From CAZFOB01 sp964520325 (GTDB lineage Bacteria > Actinomycetota > JAICYB01), in assembly GCA_964520325.1 (NCBI GenBank), contig CAZFOB010000002.1:62001-126000 (forward strand): a stretch of DNA of 64,000 nucleotides. Reading direction: 5' to 3'. Below, piece after piece: positions 25,425 through 32,458 of the stretch. A model generated the notes under the pieces. It was not told where the DNA came from. It did not search any database and saw only the letters and a program-made list of their open reading frames with translations. Position numbers and translations under genes: made by a program. Position 1 is the first letter of the stretch. Each line of letters starts with the position of its first letter.

Positions 25425-25560
25425 GTCCATCGGTATACATGCCGAGCGGTAACTCGACCGATACCTGGTCGCGAATCTTCGGGCTCCACTCGATCCTGAG
25501 CCCGAGTCCTCGGTAGAGCTCGGCCTTTCGATCTGGTGCGGCGGACCGGAGCGCCTTCAC
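25413..25560 (-). pseudogene. Serine recombinase C-terminal remnant
   Basis: Read on the minus strand, RKAELYRGLGLRIEWSPKIR aligns with EKRKLYESLGLSLTFDPVRR of the intact recombinase, and both run into the att copy (DGRVGGA versus VRVGGG). Only about 45 codons remain; the rest is replaced by unrelated plus-strand genes. The original stop inside the att copy is lost, so the frame reads on to 25348. Confidence 0.75.
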
Positions 25561-25800
25561 CGGATCTCGCAGGCCAAGTACCAGCCCACGTATGCGGCTT
25601 TCGGTCAGCGGTTCAGCATCACCAGCCTTGAGGTGCAGCTGAGCGGAGCCTCCGGCGCGCCCCTACTTGCCATCCGCACGCTCCTCGGTCTCGACGCGGA
25701 CGGCGGATCTCTTGCGTCGAAGGCACACCTCCCCGACCAGGTGAACAGGCTTGCACTGCGGAACGTCGCCTTCCGGGGCACAAGGATCGACGTCTCGTAA
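25561..25800 (+). pseudogene. C-terminal remnant, probably of a glycogen-debranching (amylo-1,6-glucosidase-type) enzyme
   Basis: An open frame without a start ends at a TAA near 25800. It reads SGAPLLAIRTLLGLDADGG and HLPDQVNRLALRNVAFRG, which resembles the tail of bacterial glycogen-debranching (six-hairpin) enzymes. The 5' part was removed at the junction with the recombinase remnant. The family call is tentative. Confidence 0.45.
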
Positions 25801-25803
25801 AGC

Positions 25804-26235
25804 GCGTTGTTGCCGACTCGATCTCAGCGCTCACCGCCGACCAGACGCGAGAAGTCGATCGGGTCATGGTCTCCGACCTCCACATCGGCCTCGTTCAGAT
25901 GATGGAGAACGCCGGGCGGAATCTCGCGGACCTGGTGCCACACCCTTCGCGCCCGCGCCCGCCGGTCCGGCGGCACCGGTGGCGGCGGTCTCGTCCAGGT
26001 CGTTGTCGCGCGACGCGACAAGGCGCTGGATCCGGTAACAGCCGACCAGCTCAACATCGTCCGGCGCATGGACCTCCTCGTTTCCGACGAGCCGGTGGAG
26101 GCCGACGTCGTCTTCGACGCCATCATCGGATGCAGCTTCCTCTTGGGAGCTGTCAGAGGCCCAACCGCGGGCCTTGCCGGAGCCGCCGCGTGGGCGGAGG
26201 CGACGCAGCGACTACCCGGACCGCCGGAGGTGTGA
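25804..26235 (+). pseudogene. NAD(P)HX epimerase (YjeF N-terminal domain), decayed
   Basis: The first frame reads LTADQTREVDRVMVSDLHIG then QMMENAGRNLADLV, the hallmark of YjeF_N. A one-base shift near 25935 leads to a second frame with RSGGTGGGGLVQVVVARRDK, RRMDLLVSDEP and VVFDAIIGCSFLLGAVRGPT, and stop near 26235. There is no start codon in the right place, and part of the nucleotide-binding loop is missing. This enzyme repairs damaged NAD(P)H. The copy here cannot work. Confidence 0.75.
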
Positions 26236-26325
26236 GGAGGATCGAACGCATAGGGATGACACTCACCGGGTATGGGGTTGACCAGGCCGCTTAGCAGATC
26301 CGAGACGCACAGGAGGTACTCACGC

Positions 26326-26541
26326 ATGACCGAAGAGCAGGCCACCATCACGCCGAGCGACGACGGGCCGATCATCGTCCGCGGACCGCTACGGCTCGTC
26401 GACGCCGACGGCAACGAGTGGGACGTCTCCGGCCGCGAGGTCGTTGCGCTCTGTCGATGCGGCCGGTCTGAGAACAAGCCGTTCTGTGACGGCACCCACT
26501 CCAAGGTCGGCTTCTCGTCCAAGCCGCGGGCCGACGGCTGA
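26326..26541 (+). CDS. CDGSH iron-sulfur domain protein
   Basis: The 71-residue protein has the full CDGSH signature, CRCGRSENKPFCDGTHSKVGF, whose three Cys and one His bind a redox-active [2Fe-2S] cluster. An AGGAGG ribosome site precedes the ATG at 26326. Small bacterial members act in electron transfer or Fe-S handling. It looks intact, although decayed genes lie on both sides. Confidence 0.9.
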   Translation: MTEEQATITPSDDGPIIVRGPLRLVDADGNEWDVSGREVVALCRCGRSENKPFCDGTHSKVGFSSKPRADG

Positions 26542-26570
26542 GCCTTCCGGTGACCCCCGGACGGGGGACG

Positions 26571-26788
26571 TGATTGAGTCGCCTGCAGCAGCTGCATCGG
26601 GCGGGCCAGGCCGTCTGGCTCGACTACCTGCGTCGGGGGCTCGTGACATCGGGGCGAGCTCGGACGGAGCGTGCTCCGGGACTCCCTTACCGGGGTCACG
26701 TCGAACCCCACCATCTTCGGACAGGCCATCGGTGGGTCCACCGACTACGACGACGCCCTGCGCGCTTGGCGGACGCCGGCGCGCGTGT
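26571..26788 (+). pseudogene. Transaldolase N-terminal fragment, frameshifted
   Basis: LQQLHRAGQAVWLDYLRRGL is a transaldolase N-terminus. After an extra G near 26655 another frame continues with VLRDSLTGVTSNPTIFGQAI and GGSTDYDDALRA, then a further one-base loss leads to LADAGAR. At about 26788 it stops at the end of an antitoxin gene on the other strand. The lysine-bearing barrel half is absent. Confidence 0.8.
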
Positions 26789-27012
26789 ACAGCGTCCGCG
26801 TCGGCGCGGAACTGCCGGTAGTCCACGGGCGGAGCGGTGCGGAAGAGCGCGACGGCAGCTTCGGCGTTCACGAACCGGTGCCTCCGCAGCGGCATGAGTT
26901 CGCCGACGGGAACGCCGTTGCGGGTTACGACGAAACTCTCGCCTTCGTCGAGTCGACGCATGATCTCTCCGCTCTCGTTGCGCAGCTCCCGCTGAGTGAT
27001 TTCTCGGCTCAT
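26788..27012 (-). CDS. Phd/YefM-type antitoxin, C-terminus altered, toxin partner lost
   Basis: The N-terminal residues (SREITQRELRNESGEIMRRL, then FVVTRNGVPVGELMPLRRHR) match the antitoxin at 29393-29647 almost exactly through FRAD.DAV. After that the homology ends, and the frame runs on antisense through the transaldolase remnant to 26389, so the stop and the toxin gene are missing. It probably still binds the palindrome upstream. I give the homologous part only. Confidence 0.7.
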
Positions 27013-27021
27013 GCGGCGAGC

Positions 27022-27038
27022 GTAGCACCCCGTGCTAC
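27022..27038. promoter_or_regulatory. Antitoxin operator palindrome
   Basis: GTAGCAC-CCC-GTGCTAC lies 10 bp upstream of the antitoxin start at 27012. The same palindrome with a different centre stands in front of the second antitoxin, so it is probably the autoregulatory site. Confidence 0.65.
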
Positions 27039-27112
27039 GCCATGCAAAGGTGCGTGGGCCTCCGGTGAAGGCAACGTGAACACCGGATGAAGGTGCATCG
27101 CTCGTGGTCTAC

Positions 27113-27137
27113 GGGTTGAAATCGCCCCCTCCGACAC
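27113..27137. repeat. att copy 3
   Basis: GGGTTGAAATCG followed by CCCCTCCGACAC (27126-27137) corresponds to the tRNA T-arm and acceptor. Similarity to copy 6 extends about 20 bp further left (GCATCGCTCGTGGTCTA here, GGATCGCTCGTTGGCTA there). Confidence 0.75.
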
Positions 27138-27161
27138 GCCGGATGGTCCCGCCGTTGAGTC

Positions 27162-27191
27162 TGATAGCACTCAGCGCCTCATTTGCTATCA
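27162..27191. promoter_or_regulatory. Inverted repeat in front of vapB
   Basis: TGATAGCA (27162-27169) and TGCTATCA (27184-27191) flank a 14-bp spacer just before the vapB start at 27200. This is the usual place for a VapBC operator. Confidence 0.55.
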
Positions 27192-27199
27192 TGTTCGTC

Positions 27200-27487
27200 A
27201 TGCGACAGCTCATCACGCGCATCGATGATCGCCTGCATAAGGAGCTGAAAGCCCGTGCGGCCGCGGAAGGGCGGTCGGTGAATGCGCTCGTGAACGAGTT
27301 GCTCTCATCGGTCCTTGCGAGTGGCGACGGGCGCGCGGCTGTTCGTGCTCGCGCGAAAGCAGCCGGGCTCGTCGTTGCGCTTCAGCCAACCAAGCGTCCA
27401 CCGTCTCGCGACGCGACGATCGCGTTGACGAAGGGTGCGGGAAGGGCGGCGAGTCGGGCCCTGGCGAGGGAAAGATCTCGTAGCTGA
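27200..27487 (+). CDS. vapB: VapB-type antitoxin (ribbon-helix-helix, FitA-like)
   Basis: The 95-residue protein opens with MRQLITRIDDRLHKELKARA then EGRSVNALVNELL, the ribbon-helix-helix DNA-binding pattern of FitA/VapB. The C-terminal part wraps the toxin in this family. ATG 27200 is preferred to 27191 by the position of the strand. The stop overlaps the toxin frame (CTGA). Confidence 0.82.
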   Translation: MRQLITRIDDRLHKELKARAAAEGRSVNALVNELLSSVLASGDGRAAVRARAKAAGLVVALQPTKRPPSRDATIALTKGAGRAASRALARERSRS

Positions 27488-27927
27488 CTCTCCTCTACGC
27501 CGACTCCAGTGCGATCCTGCGAGCCTACTTCGCCGACGAGCCGGAACATGCTTCGCTCCGAGCGCTCCTCCTCGAAGGTGATCGATCCGTCGTCACCAGC
27601 GAGCTCGCTCGAGTCGAGATCGCCAGTGCCGTGCGTTCCGCCGCCTCAGCCGGACGACTGAGAAGGTGGCGGACGCTGCTCGCTGGGATAGAAGCCGACT
27701 TCGCCGAGGGGGGGCCGATCACACTCCTCGCTCTGCGTGCGGCACCCATCCTGCCCGCTGCGTACGAACTCGTCGTGGAACATCGGCTCCGGACCCTCGA
27801 CGCGATACATCTCGCGGTCGCTGTCCATGAGTGTCCGCAGCTCGCCGGCGACGGAGAGTTTACTTTCATCACGCGCGACGAGGACCAAGCGCGCGCTGCC
27901 CGTCAGCTCGGCATCGCAGTCGCCTGA
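27484..27927 (+). CDS. vapC: VapC-type PIN-domain toxin with a CTG start
   Basis: The frame of 147 codons encodes a PIN ribonuclease. LLYADSSAILRAYFADEPEH carries the first Asp, ELARVEIASAVR the Glu, RTLDAIHLAVAVH the next Asp, and FITRDEDQARAARQLGI the last. The only codon in place for a start is CTG at 27484, which overlaps the vapB stop; the first GTG (27631) would remove the catalytic core. Either CTG initiates poorly or the gene was silenced by mutation. Confidence 0.75.
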   Translation: MTLLYADSSAILRAYFADEPEHASLRALLLEGDRSVVTSELARVEIASAVRSAASAGRLRRWRTLLAGIEADFAEGGPITLLALRAAPILPAAYELVVEHRLRTLDAIHLAVAVHECPQLAGDGEFTFITRDEDQARAARQLGIAVA

Positions 27928-27996
27928 GGTATCGGCAGCCGCGCCGATCCTAGGCCAAGACCGCGTTCCGTCCTCCCAGGTGAGGTGAGTGGACAA

Positions 27997-28020
27997 GGGT
28001 TGAGTGCGGCCCTCCGACAC
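27997..28020. repeat. att copy 4
   Basis: GGGTTGAG at 27997-28004 followed by CCCTCCGACAC at 28010-28020 (11 of the 12 core bases). It separates vapBC from the SDR gene. Confidence 0.6.
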
Positions 28021-28035
28021 GAAGCTGCGACCGCG

Positions 28036-28803
28036 CTATCGGATCGCGTCGTATTGGCTGCGCATCCCTTCGAGCCATCCCTCAAGGTTGTTCGCTTTGC
28101 CCTCGATCCATCCCTTCGAAACCTCGTCCGTCAGGATGAGGAAGCGCTCCTCCCCGATCGCTTCGACCACGACGTCGGCGACCTGAGTCGGCTCCTTGAC
28201 CAGGGGCGCAAGCAAGGACAGCAAAGGCGACGACGTGTCGACCATCGGCGTGCGGACCAATAACGGGGCGAGGAGCGACACGCGGATCCCGCGGTTGTGG
28301 TACGCGATCGACATCCACTCAGCGAACCCGACGACGGCGTGTTTGGTTGTCGAATAGACGGCGTTGTCGGGGTTGGTGAGGATGCCCGCGATCGACGAAG
28401 TGAACAGAATGTAGCCCGTCCCGCGTTCCAACATGCTGGGTAGGACCGCACGCGTGACATAGACGTGCGCCATGACATTCACGGACCACTGCCGGTTCCA
28501 GACTTCGGGAGGCGCGTCGAGAGGGGTGCCACCGAGTTCGTAGATGCCTGCATTGCTGAGACACACATCCACCGGTCCTAGCTGCTCCTCGACAGAGCGG
28601 ACCATCGCATTTACGGACTCTTCGTTCCCCACGTCACACGTGACGGATATCCCTCCGACCCGATCTGCCACGGTGCGCGCGCCGTCAGTGTTCTGATCCA
28701 CCACCGCGATCGCTGCTCCTTCTCGTGCGAACGCCTCGCAGCATGCTTCCCCGATTCCGCTCGCACCGCCGGTAATGATCGATACTTTGCCGTTCAGGTT
28801 CAC
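28036..28803 (-). CDS. Short-chain dehydrogenase/reductase (SDR)
   Basis: This is a 255-residue NAD(P)-dependent oxidoreductase. The cofactor loop is TGGASGIGEACCEAFA with an Asp (VVDQNTDG) that favours NAD. NAG occurs at the end of strand 4 (LSNAGIYELGG), and the catalytic Ser is in FTSSIAGI. YSTTKHAVVGF holds the Tyr and Lys. The substrate is unknown. It is alone in a unit bounded by att copies 4 and 5, and its 3' end is 16 bp from copy 4. Confidence 0.93.
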   Translation of the reverse strand: MNLNGKVSIITGGASGIGEACCEAFAREGAAIAVVDQNTDGARTVADRVGGISVTCDVGNEESVNAMVRSVEEQLGPVDVCLSNAGIYELGGTPLDAPPEVWNRQWSVNVMAHVYVTRAVLPSMLERGTGYILFTSSIAGILTNPDNAVYSTTKHAVVGFAEWMSIAYHNRGIRVSLLAPLLVRTPMVDTSSPLLSLLAPLVKEPTQVADVVVEAIGEERFLILTDEVSKGWIEGKANNLEGWLEGMRSQYDAIR

Positions 28804-28924
28804 GAGTAGACGGTAGCGAACTCACACCTACGCCTGGGCCCCAAGTACCGCTCTTGCTCCCCGCCTCGTCGCCAACTATGCGCTCAAGTCGAGAAATCGC
28901 CTGGCTGGTCCGGGTAGGGCTAAC

Positions 28925-28944
28925 GGAGCAATCGCCCCTCCGAC
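28925..28944. repeat. att copy 5
   Basis: GGAGCAATCG then CCCCTCCGAC (28935-28944). It shares the GGAGCAA element with copy 2 and the tRNA variable arm. Confidence 0.7.
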
Positions 28945-28986
28945 GCCAGTTGAACCCCGCGGCGTCAGCGAGCTCGTGAACTTCGA

Positions 28987-29400
28987 TCAGACGCTGATGA
29001 CTTCGACCAAGTCCTTGATCGCCCGGAAGTCGTCGGCGTTCCGTGTGTAGAGCGGAAGGTTCGCGGCACAAGCGGTCGCGGCGACGAGCAGATCCACGGC
29101 CCTCGCTCCTCTCGCCTTGCGTCCGGATCCGACGACTGCCGAATAGATCCTTCCGTAAGCACGGGCTGCTTCGCCGTCGAAGGGCAACGGGTCGAACGCT
29201 GCTTCTGCTCGCTGAAGCCGGTCTTGTCGACGACCGCGCTCAGCCGGATCCTTCGTCGCATGAGGGCCGGCGGCCAGCTCGGCCATAGTGATGGCGCTGA
29301 CAGCGATCTCCACAGGCAATTGCGAAGCGTCGATCGCCTCAAGATCGATCACGACGGACGTGTCGAGGATTCCCCGTTGCGCTCTCCCGCCGTCAGCCAC
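28987..29400 (-). CDS. VapC-type PIN-domain toxin
   Basis: The 137-residue PIN ribonuclease has ILDTSVVIDLEAID (first Asp), AITMAELAAGPHA (Glu), RAVDLLVAATACAANLPLYT (Asp) and RNADDFRAIKDLVEVI (last acidic pair). The GTG at 29400 overlaps the stop of the antitoxin gene, giving a normal TA operon. The longer frame upstream is a shadow of the antitoxin. Its 3' tail is repeated at 37.6 kb. Confidence 0.88.
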   Translation of the reverse strand: MADGGRAQRGILDTSVVIDLEAIDASQLPVEIAVSAITMAELAAGPHATKDPAERGRRQDRLQRAEAAFDPLPFDGEAARAYGRIYSAVVGSGRKARGARAVDLLVAATACAANLPLYTRNADDFRAIKDLVEVISV

Positions 29401-29647
29401 GAGGTGTCGCGTCCTCGTCGGCAACGGCGTCCAGGTCGGCGCGGAACTGCTTGTAGTCGACGCGGGGAGCACTGCGGAAGAGCGTTAGAGCAGCTTCGGC
29501 GCTGACGAACCGGTGCCTTCGCAACGGCATGAGTTCGCCCACGGGGACGCCGTTGCGGGTCACGACGAAACTCTCGCCTTCGTCGAGTCGGCGCATGATC
29601 TCCCCGCTCTCGTTGCGCAGCTCACGCTGAGTGATCTCTCGGCTCAC
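29393..29647 (-). CDS. Phd/YefM-type antitoxin
   Basis: The 84-residue protein has SREITQRELRNESGEIMRRL and VTRNGVPVGELMPLRRHRF, the Phd/YefM DNA-binding and dimerisation half. Its C-terminal tail (FRADLDAVADEDATPRG) should neutralise the PIN toxin, whose gene overlaps it. The N-terminal 70 residues are nearly identical to those of the broken copy at 26788-27012. Confidence 0.85.
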   Translation of the reverse strand: MSREITQRELRNESGEIMRRLDEGESFVVTRNGVPVGELMPLRRHRFVSAEAALTLFRSAPRVDYKQFRADLDAVADEDATPRG

Positions 29648-29656
29648 TGTGCAAAC

Positions 29657-29673
29657 GTAGCACGGCGTGCTAC
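29657..29673. promoter_or_regulatory. Antitoxin operator palindrome
   Basis: GTAGCAC-GGC-GTGCTAC, 10 bp before the antitoxin start. It matches the palindrome at 27022-27038 in both arms. Confidence 0.65.
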
Positions 29674-29755
29674 ACCACGCAAGTGGCCCGTCACGGGTGT
29701 GCTAGTGCTAGGCCAACGTGAGCAGCACGGAGAGGCGGATCGCTCGTTGGCTATC

Positions 29756-29776
29756 GGTTGAGATCGGTCCTCCGAC
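29756..29776. repeat. att copy 6 (shortened core)
   Basis: GGTTGAGATCGG then CCTCCGAC (29769-29776). The core is only 8 bp, but the sequence to its left resembles that of copy 3, which supports common descent. Confidence 0.6.
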
Positions 29777-29846
29777 GGCGGAGCTGTCCAGATGTACGCG
29801 TGTCTCAGGGGTTAGCGTGGTGTATATACACCACCAGACGCGCGGA

Positions 29847-30473
29847 TCAGAACTTCGGGAACGACGGTGCGCTGGGGTGGTCGGGGTCGTGCGCCGGGTC
29901 GTCCGCGGGTAGCGTCCCCTCGAACCAGGGGTCGAGCTTCCAGTCGGGGACGGGAGGCTCGGTCCCCGCAGTGGGCACGAACACGGACCGCTCAACGGGT
30001 TGGTGCCGATGCACGTAGCGCCGGCAGTTCGGGAACACTTCGGCGGCCCGGACCCGGACGACGAACCGGGCGCCCGGGTACGTGCGGGTGAGCGGGTCGT
30101 CATGGTCGATGGAAGCTTGGCCGTTCAGGCGCAGCCGTGTGCCGGTCTCCCAGTCGATGAAGAGCATGCCGATGCGCCCGTTGACGCTGATGTTGCCCGC
30201 CGTCAGGAACATGCCGTTGCCGTCGTACACGGGGAAGGCCAGGGTGTGCTCGTCGAGCACGCGTACGAAGCCCGGGTCTCCACCCTTGTAAGAGACCTGC
30301 GGCCATCCGTGCTCGTCGGCGGTGGCGATGAAGAACATGTCCCGCCGCTCGATGAAGGCTTTGAGGTTGTCCGAGATGGCGTCCGAGGTGCCCTCGGCGA
30401 GGCGGTCGGCGAGGCGGCGCGTGTCGAAGCGGTCCTGGAAGACTCGTTGTCCGTCGTGGTAGTCCTGGCTCAC
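29847..30473 (-). CDS. Pyridoxamine 5'-phosphate oxidase family flavoprotein
   Basis: This is a 208-residue FMN- or F420-binding split-barrel protein. The core segment reads FIATADEHGWPQVSYKGGDP, followed by GNGMFLTAGNISVNGRIGML and WETGTRLRLNGQASI. Relatives reduce small substrates or bind heme/flavin. The C-terminal 30 residues are Pro- and Asp-rich. It lies between att copies 6 and 7, facing away from the next TA pair. Confidence 0.85.
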   Translation of the reverse strand: MSQDYHDGQRVFQDRFDTRRLADRLAEGTSDAISDNLKAFIERRDMFFIATADEHGWPQVSYKGGDPGFVRVLDEHTLAFPVYDGNGMFLTAGNISVNGRIGMLFIDWETGTRLRLNGQASIDHDDPLTRTYPGARFVVRVRAAEVFPNCRRYVHRHQPVERSVFVPTAGTEPPVPDWKLDPWFEGTLPADDPAHDPDHPSAPSFPKF

Positions 30474-30568
30474 GGTCTCGTCCCGACGCCGAGGCTATCT
30501 CACCTCCCAATTCCGCTCCCCCGGGTGGTGTTGTGGACATTCCATCTTTCCGACAGTACGATTCTCGA

Positions 30569-30874
30569 ATGACTCGAATGACTCTACGGGCGAAGGGACA
30601 ATTAACGCTTCCCGAAGAGATCCGAGAGGCTGCCCGCCTCGAAGAGGGCGACCTGCTGGACGCCGAGCTCACGGAAGAGGGCATCCTGCTGCGCCCCCAG
30701 AAGATCATCGACGCCACGCAGGCCTGGTATTGGACGCCCGCGTGGCAGGCGGGCGAGCGGGAGGCGGAAGCAGACCTCGCAGCTGGCCGAGTAGAGACCT
30801 TCGCGTCCGGTGAAGATCTCATCGCGGGGTTGAAGAGACGCTCGAAGCGCGCAGGACGACCACGGTCGCGTTAG
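30569..30874 (+). CDS. AbrB/MazE (SpoVT)-type antitoxin
   Basis: MTLRAKGQLTLPEEIREAAR is the swapped-hairpin DNA-binding fold, and EGDLLDAELTEEGILLRPQK completes it. The remainder (about 60 residues) should contact the toxin. ATG 30569 gives 101 residues; a GTG at 30533 is possible. It is followed after 7 bp by a toxin-like gene. Confidence 0.82.
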   Translation: MTRMTLRAKGQLTLPEEIREAARLEEGDLLDAELTEEGILLRPQKIIDATQAWYWTPAWQAGEREAEADLAAGRVETFASGEDLIAGLKRRSKRAGRPRSR

Positions 30875-30881
30875 CTGCCGA

Positions 30882-31172
30882 TTGCCCACCTTCGAATGGC
30901 TGGCTCGGTTCGGTTCCGACTTCGATGCGCTGACTCGCGCGCAGCAGGCAGCCTTCCTCCTTGCTGTTGAGCAGTTCGTCGACGACCTCAGGACGGGTCA
31001 GTTCCGGAAAGGTCTTCGCGTCAAGGGAGTCAAGGGCGCCAAGGGCGTCTTTGAGATGACATGGGCCGACGACGGCCGGGCGACGTTCCAGTACGGAGAT
31101 CCGTTGTCCGAGGGCGAACCGCACGTCATCTGGCGACGGATCGGGACGCACGCCATCTTCCGCGAACCCTGA
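30882..31172 (+). CDS. RelE/ParE-like toxin
   Basis: The 96-residue protein reads LARFGSDFDALTRAQQAAFL, RKGLRVKGVKGAKGVFEMTW and RATFQYGDPLSEGEPHVIWR, with a final GTHAIFREP. This is the beta-rich pattern of RelE-superfamily mRNA interferases that pair with AbrB- or HTH-type antitoxins. The start is TTG. No catalytic residue can be assigned with certainty. Confidence 0.7.
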   Translation: MPTFEWLARFGSDFDALTRAQQAAFLLAVEQFVDDLRTGQFRKGLRVKGVKGAKGVFEMTWADDGRATFQYGDPLSEGEPHVIWRRIGTHAIFREP

Positions 31173-31231
31173 GTCGGCCGTCAGAGATCCGAATCAAGCA
31201 GTCATCGAACGACCGAGGACTTGCGCAAGCG

Positions 31232-32268
31232 TCAGGACGATCGGTATGCAGCGACGATCGGGACAAGTTCGATCGGTGAGGCCCCGTGCAGGATGACGGC
31301 ATCGGCGCCGAGGTCGAGTTGTCCGCGGATCGCTCTTGCACACTGCTCGGGGGATCCCGTTGCGGCCGGCGCGAGCCATTCGTTCGGGAGCAGGTCTGCG
31401 ATGTGCTGGAGCTGTTCGGTCGTCGCGACTTGATCGATCGCTCCACGCATACTCGTCACGACCTCGTCGGCACGGAACCGTTGGAGCGGCGCGGGGTTCC
31501 AGCGGTTGGTCTCCACCATCAGGTCGCCATAGCCCTGCAGGTACGTCGCCATACGCCCAACGGTCTTCTTGAGACGCACATCCTCGGGGAGGTGGTCGCC
31601 GACAGTCGCGAAACACGACCACACCGTGACGTCAGCGGGGTCACGACCGGCGCGCTCCGCGGCGTCCTTCACGGTCTTGACGCATCGCTGCAAGGTCTCG
31701 TCCGTAAAGAAGGTGTGCAGCACGACGGTGTCGAACATCCGTCCTGCGAGGTCAAGCGTGCGCGGACCGAATGCGGTGATCGCGAGTGGTATGTCCTCGT
31801 CGAATGATGCGTCGAGGTGGAGGATCGGGAAGCGGCCGATCGGACCGTCGTGGCCGATCACGACTTCGCCCTTCCAGAGACGACGCATCAACAGGGCGAA
31901 GTCCTCGAGTTGGGCTGTCGTGATCTGCGGTATCCCGAACGCATCGAACATCGGCTTGATCCCTCGACCCAAACCGAGCGTGAACCGTCCGTTCGTGAGC
32001 CGGTGCATCGTGGTCGCGTATGACGCGGTCACCATTGGGTGCCGGTGTTGTGGTTCGTTGCTGCCGTCGCGATCTGGATCCTTGTCGAAACGGCGCCCGC
32101 GGCGCCGGACAAGGTGGCTGCTTCCTTGATGTTGAAGCGCTCGGAGATGAAGGCCGTCCCGAGGCCCAGTTCCTCAGCGCTACGGACTTCTTCGATGATG
32201 TCGCGCGGTGACTTCGGCGCACCGGCGAGCAGGTAGCAACCCAGCTCCTCGGAGACCTGGTCGGACAT
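31232..32268 (-). pseudogene. LLM-class (F420-dependent) oxidoreductase with one frameshift
   Basis: Two frames make one luciferase-like oxidoreductase of about 345 residues. The first starts at the ATG at 32268 (ELGCYLLAGAPKSPRDIIEE, SRIQIATAATNHNT-like) and breaks near 32036. The second starts with TASYATTMHRLTNGRFTLGL and has TGSPEQCARAIRGQLDLGAD near the end. The junction is fixed by restoring one C in a CCC run. Such enzymes use F420 or FMN. It is inactive unless the base is a sequencing error. Confidence 0.8.
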
Positions 32269-32458
32269 CGCGACAGTTTGGCAGAAACGACCTACTGCAT
32301 CGGGGCGTGAGCACCAAGAACGTTGCGGCGCCGTATGGAGCCGCTGGCCTATCGCTTGCGGCACGGTAGCGGTACGGGTTGACCTCAGGCACCGAGGCCC
32401 CCTACTTTCGTAATGGTCGCGTAATAGCTTGAGCCTTCTCACCCGACAGGACACTCCC

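Noticed and set aside
26389..26787. Long frame continuing the antitoxin at 26788-27012 to 207 residues
   Set aside because: The continuation is antisense to a transaldolase remnant and has no resemblance to the intact antitoxin, which ends after 84 residues.
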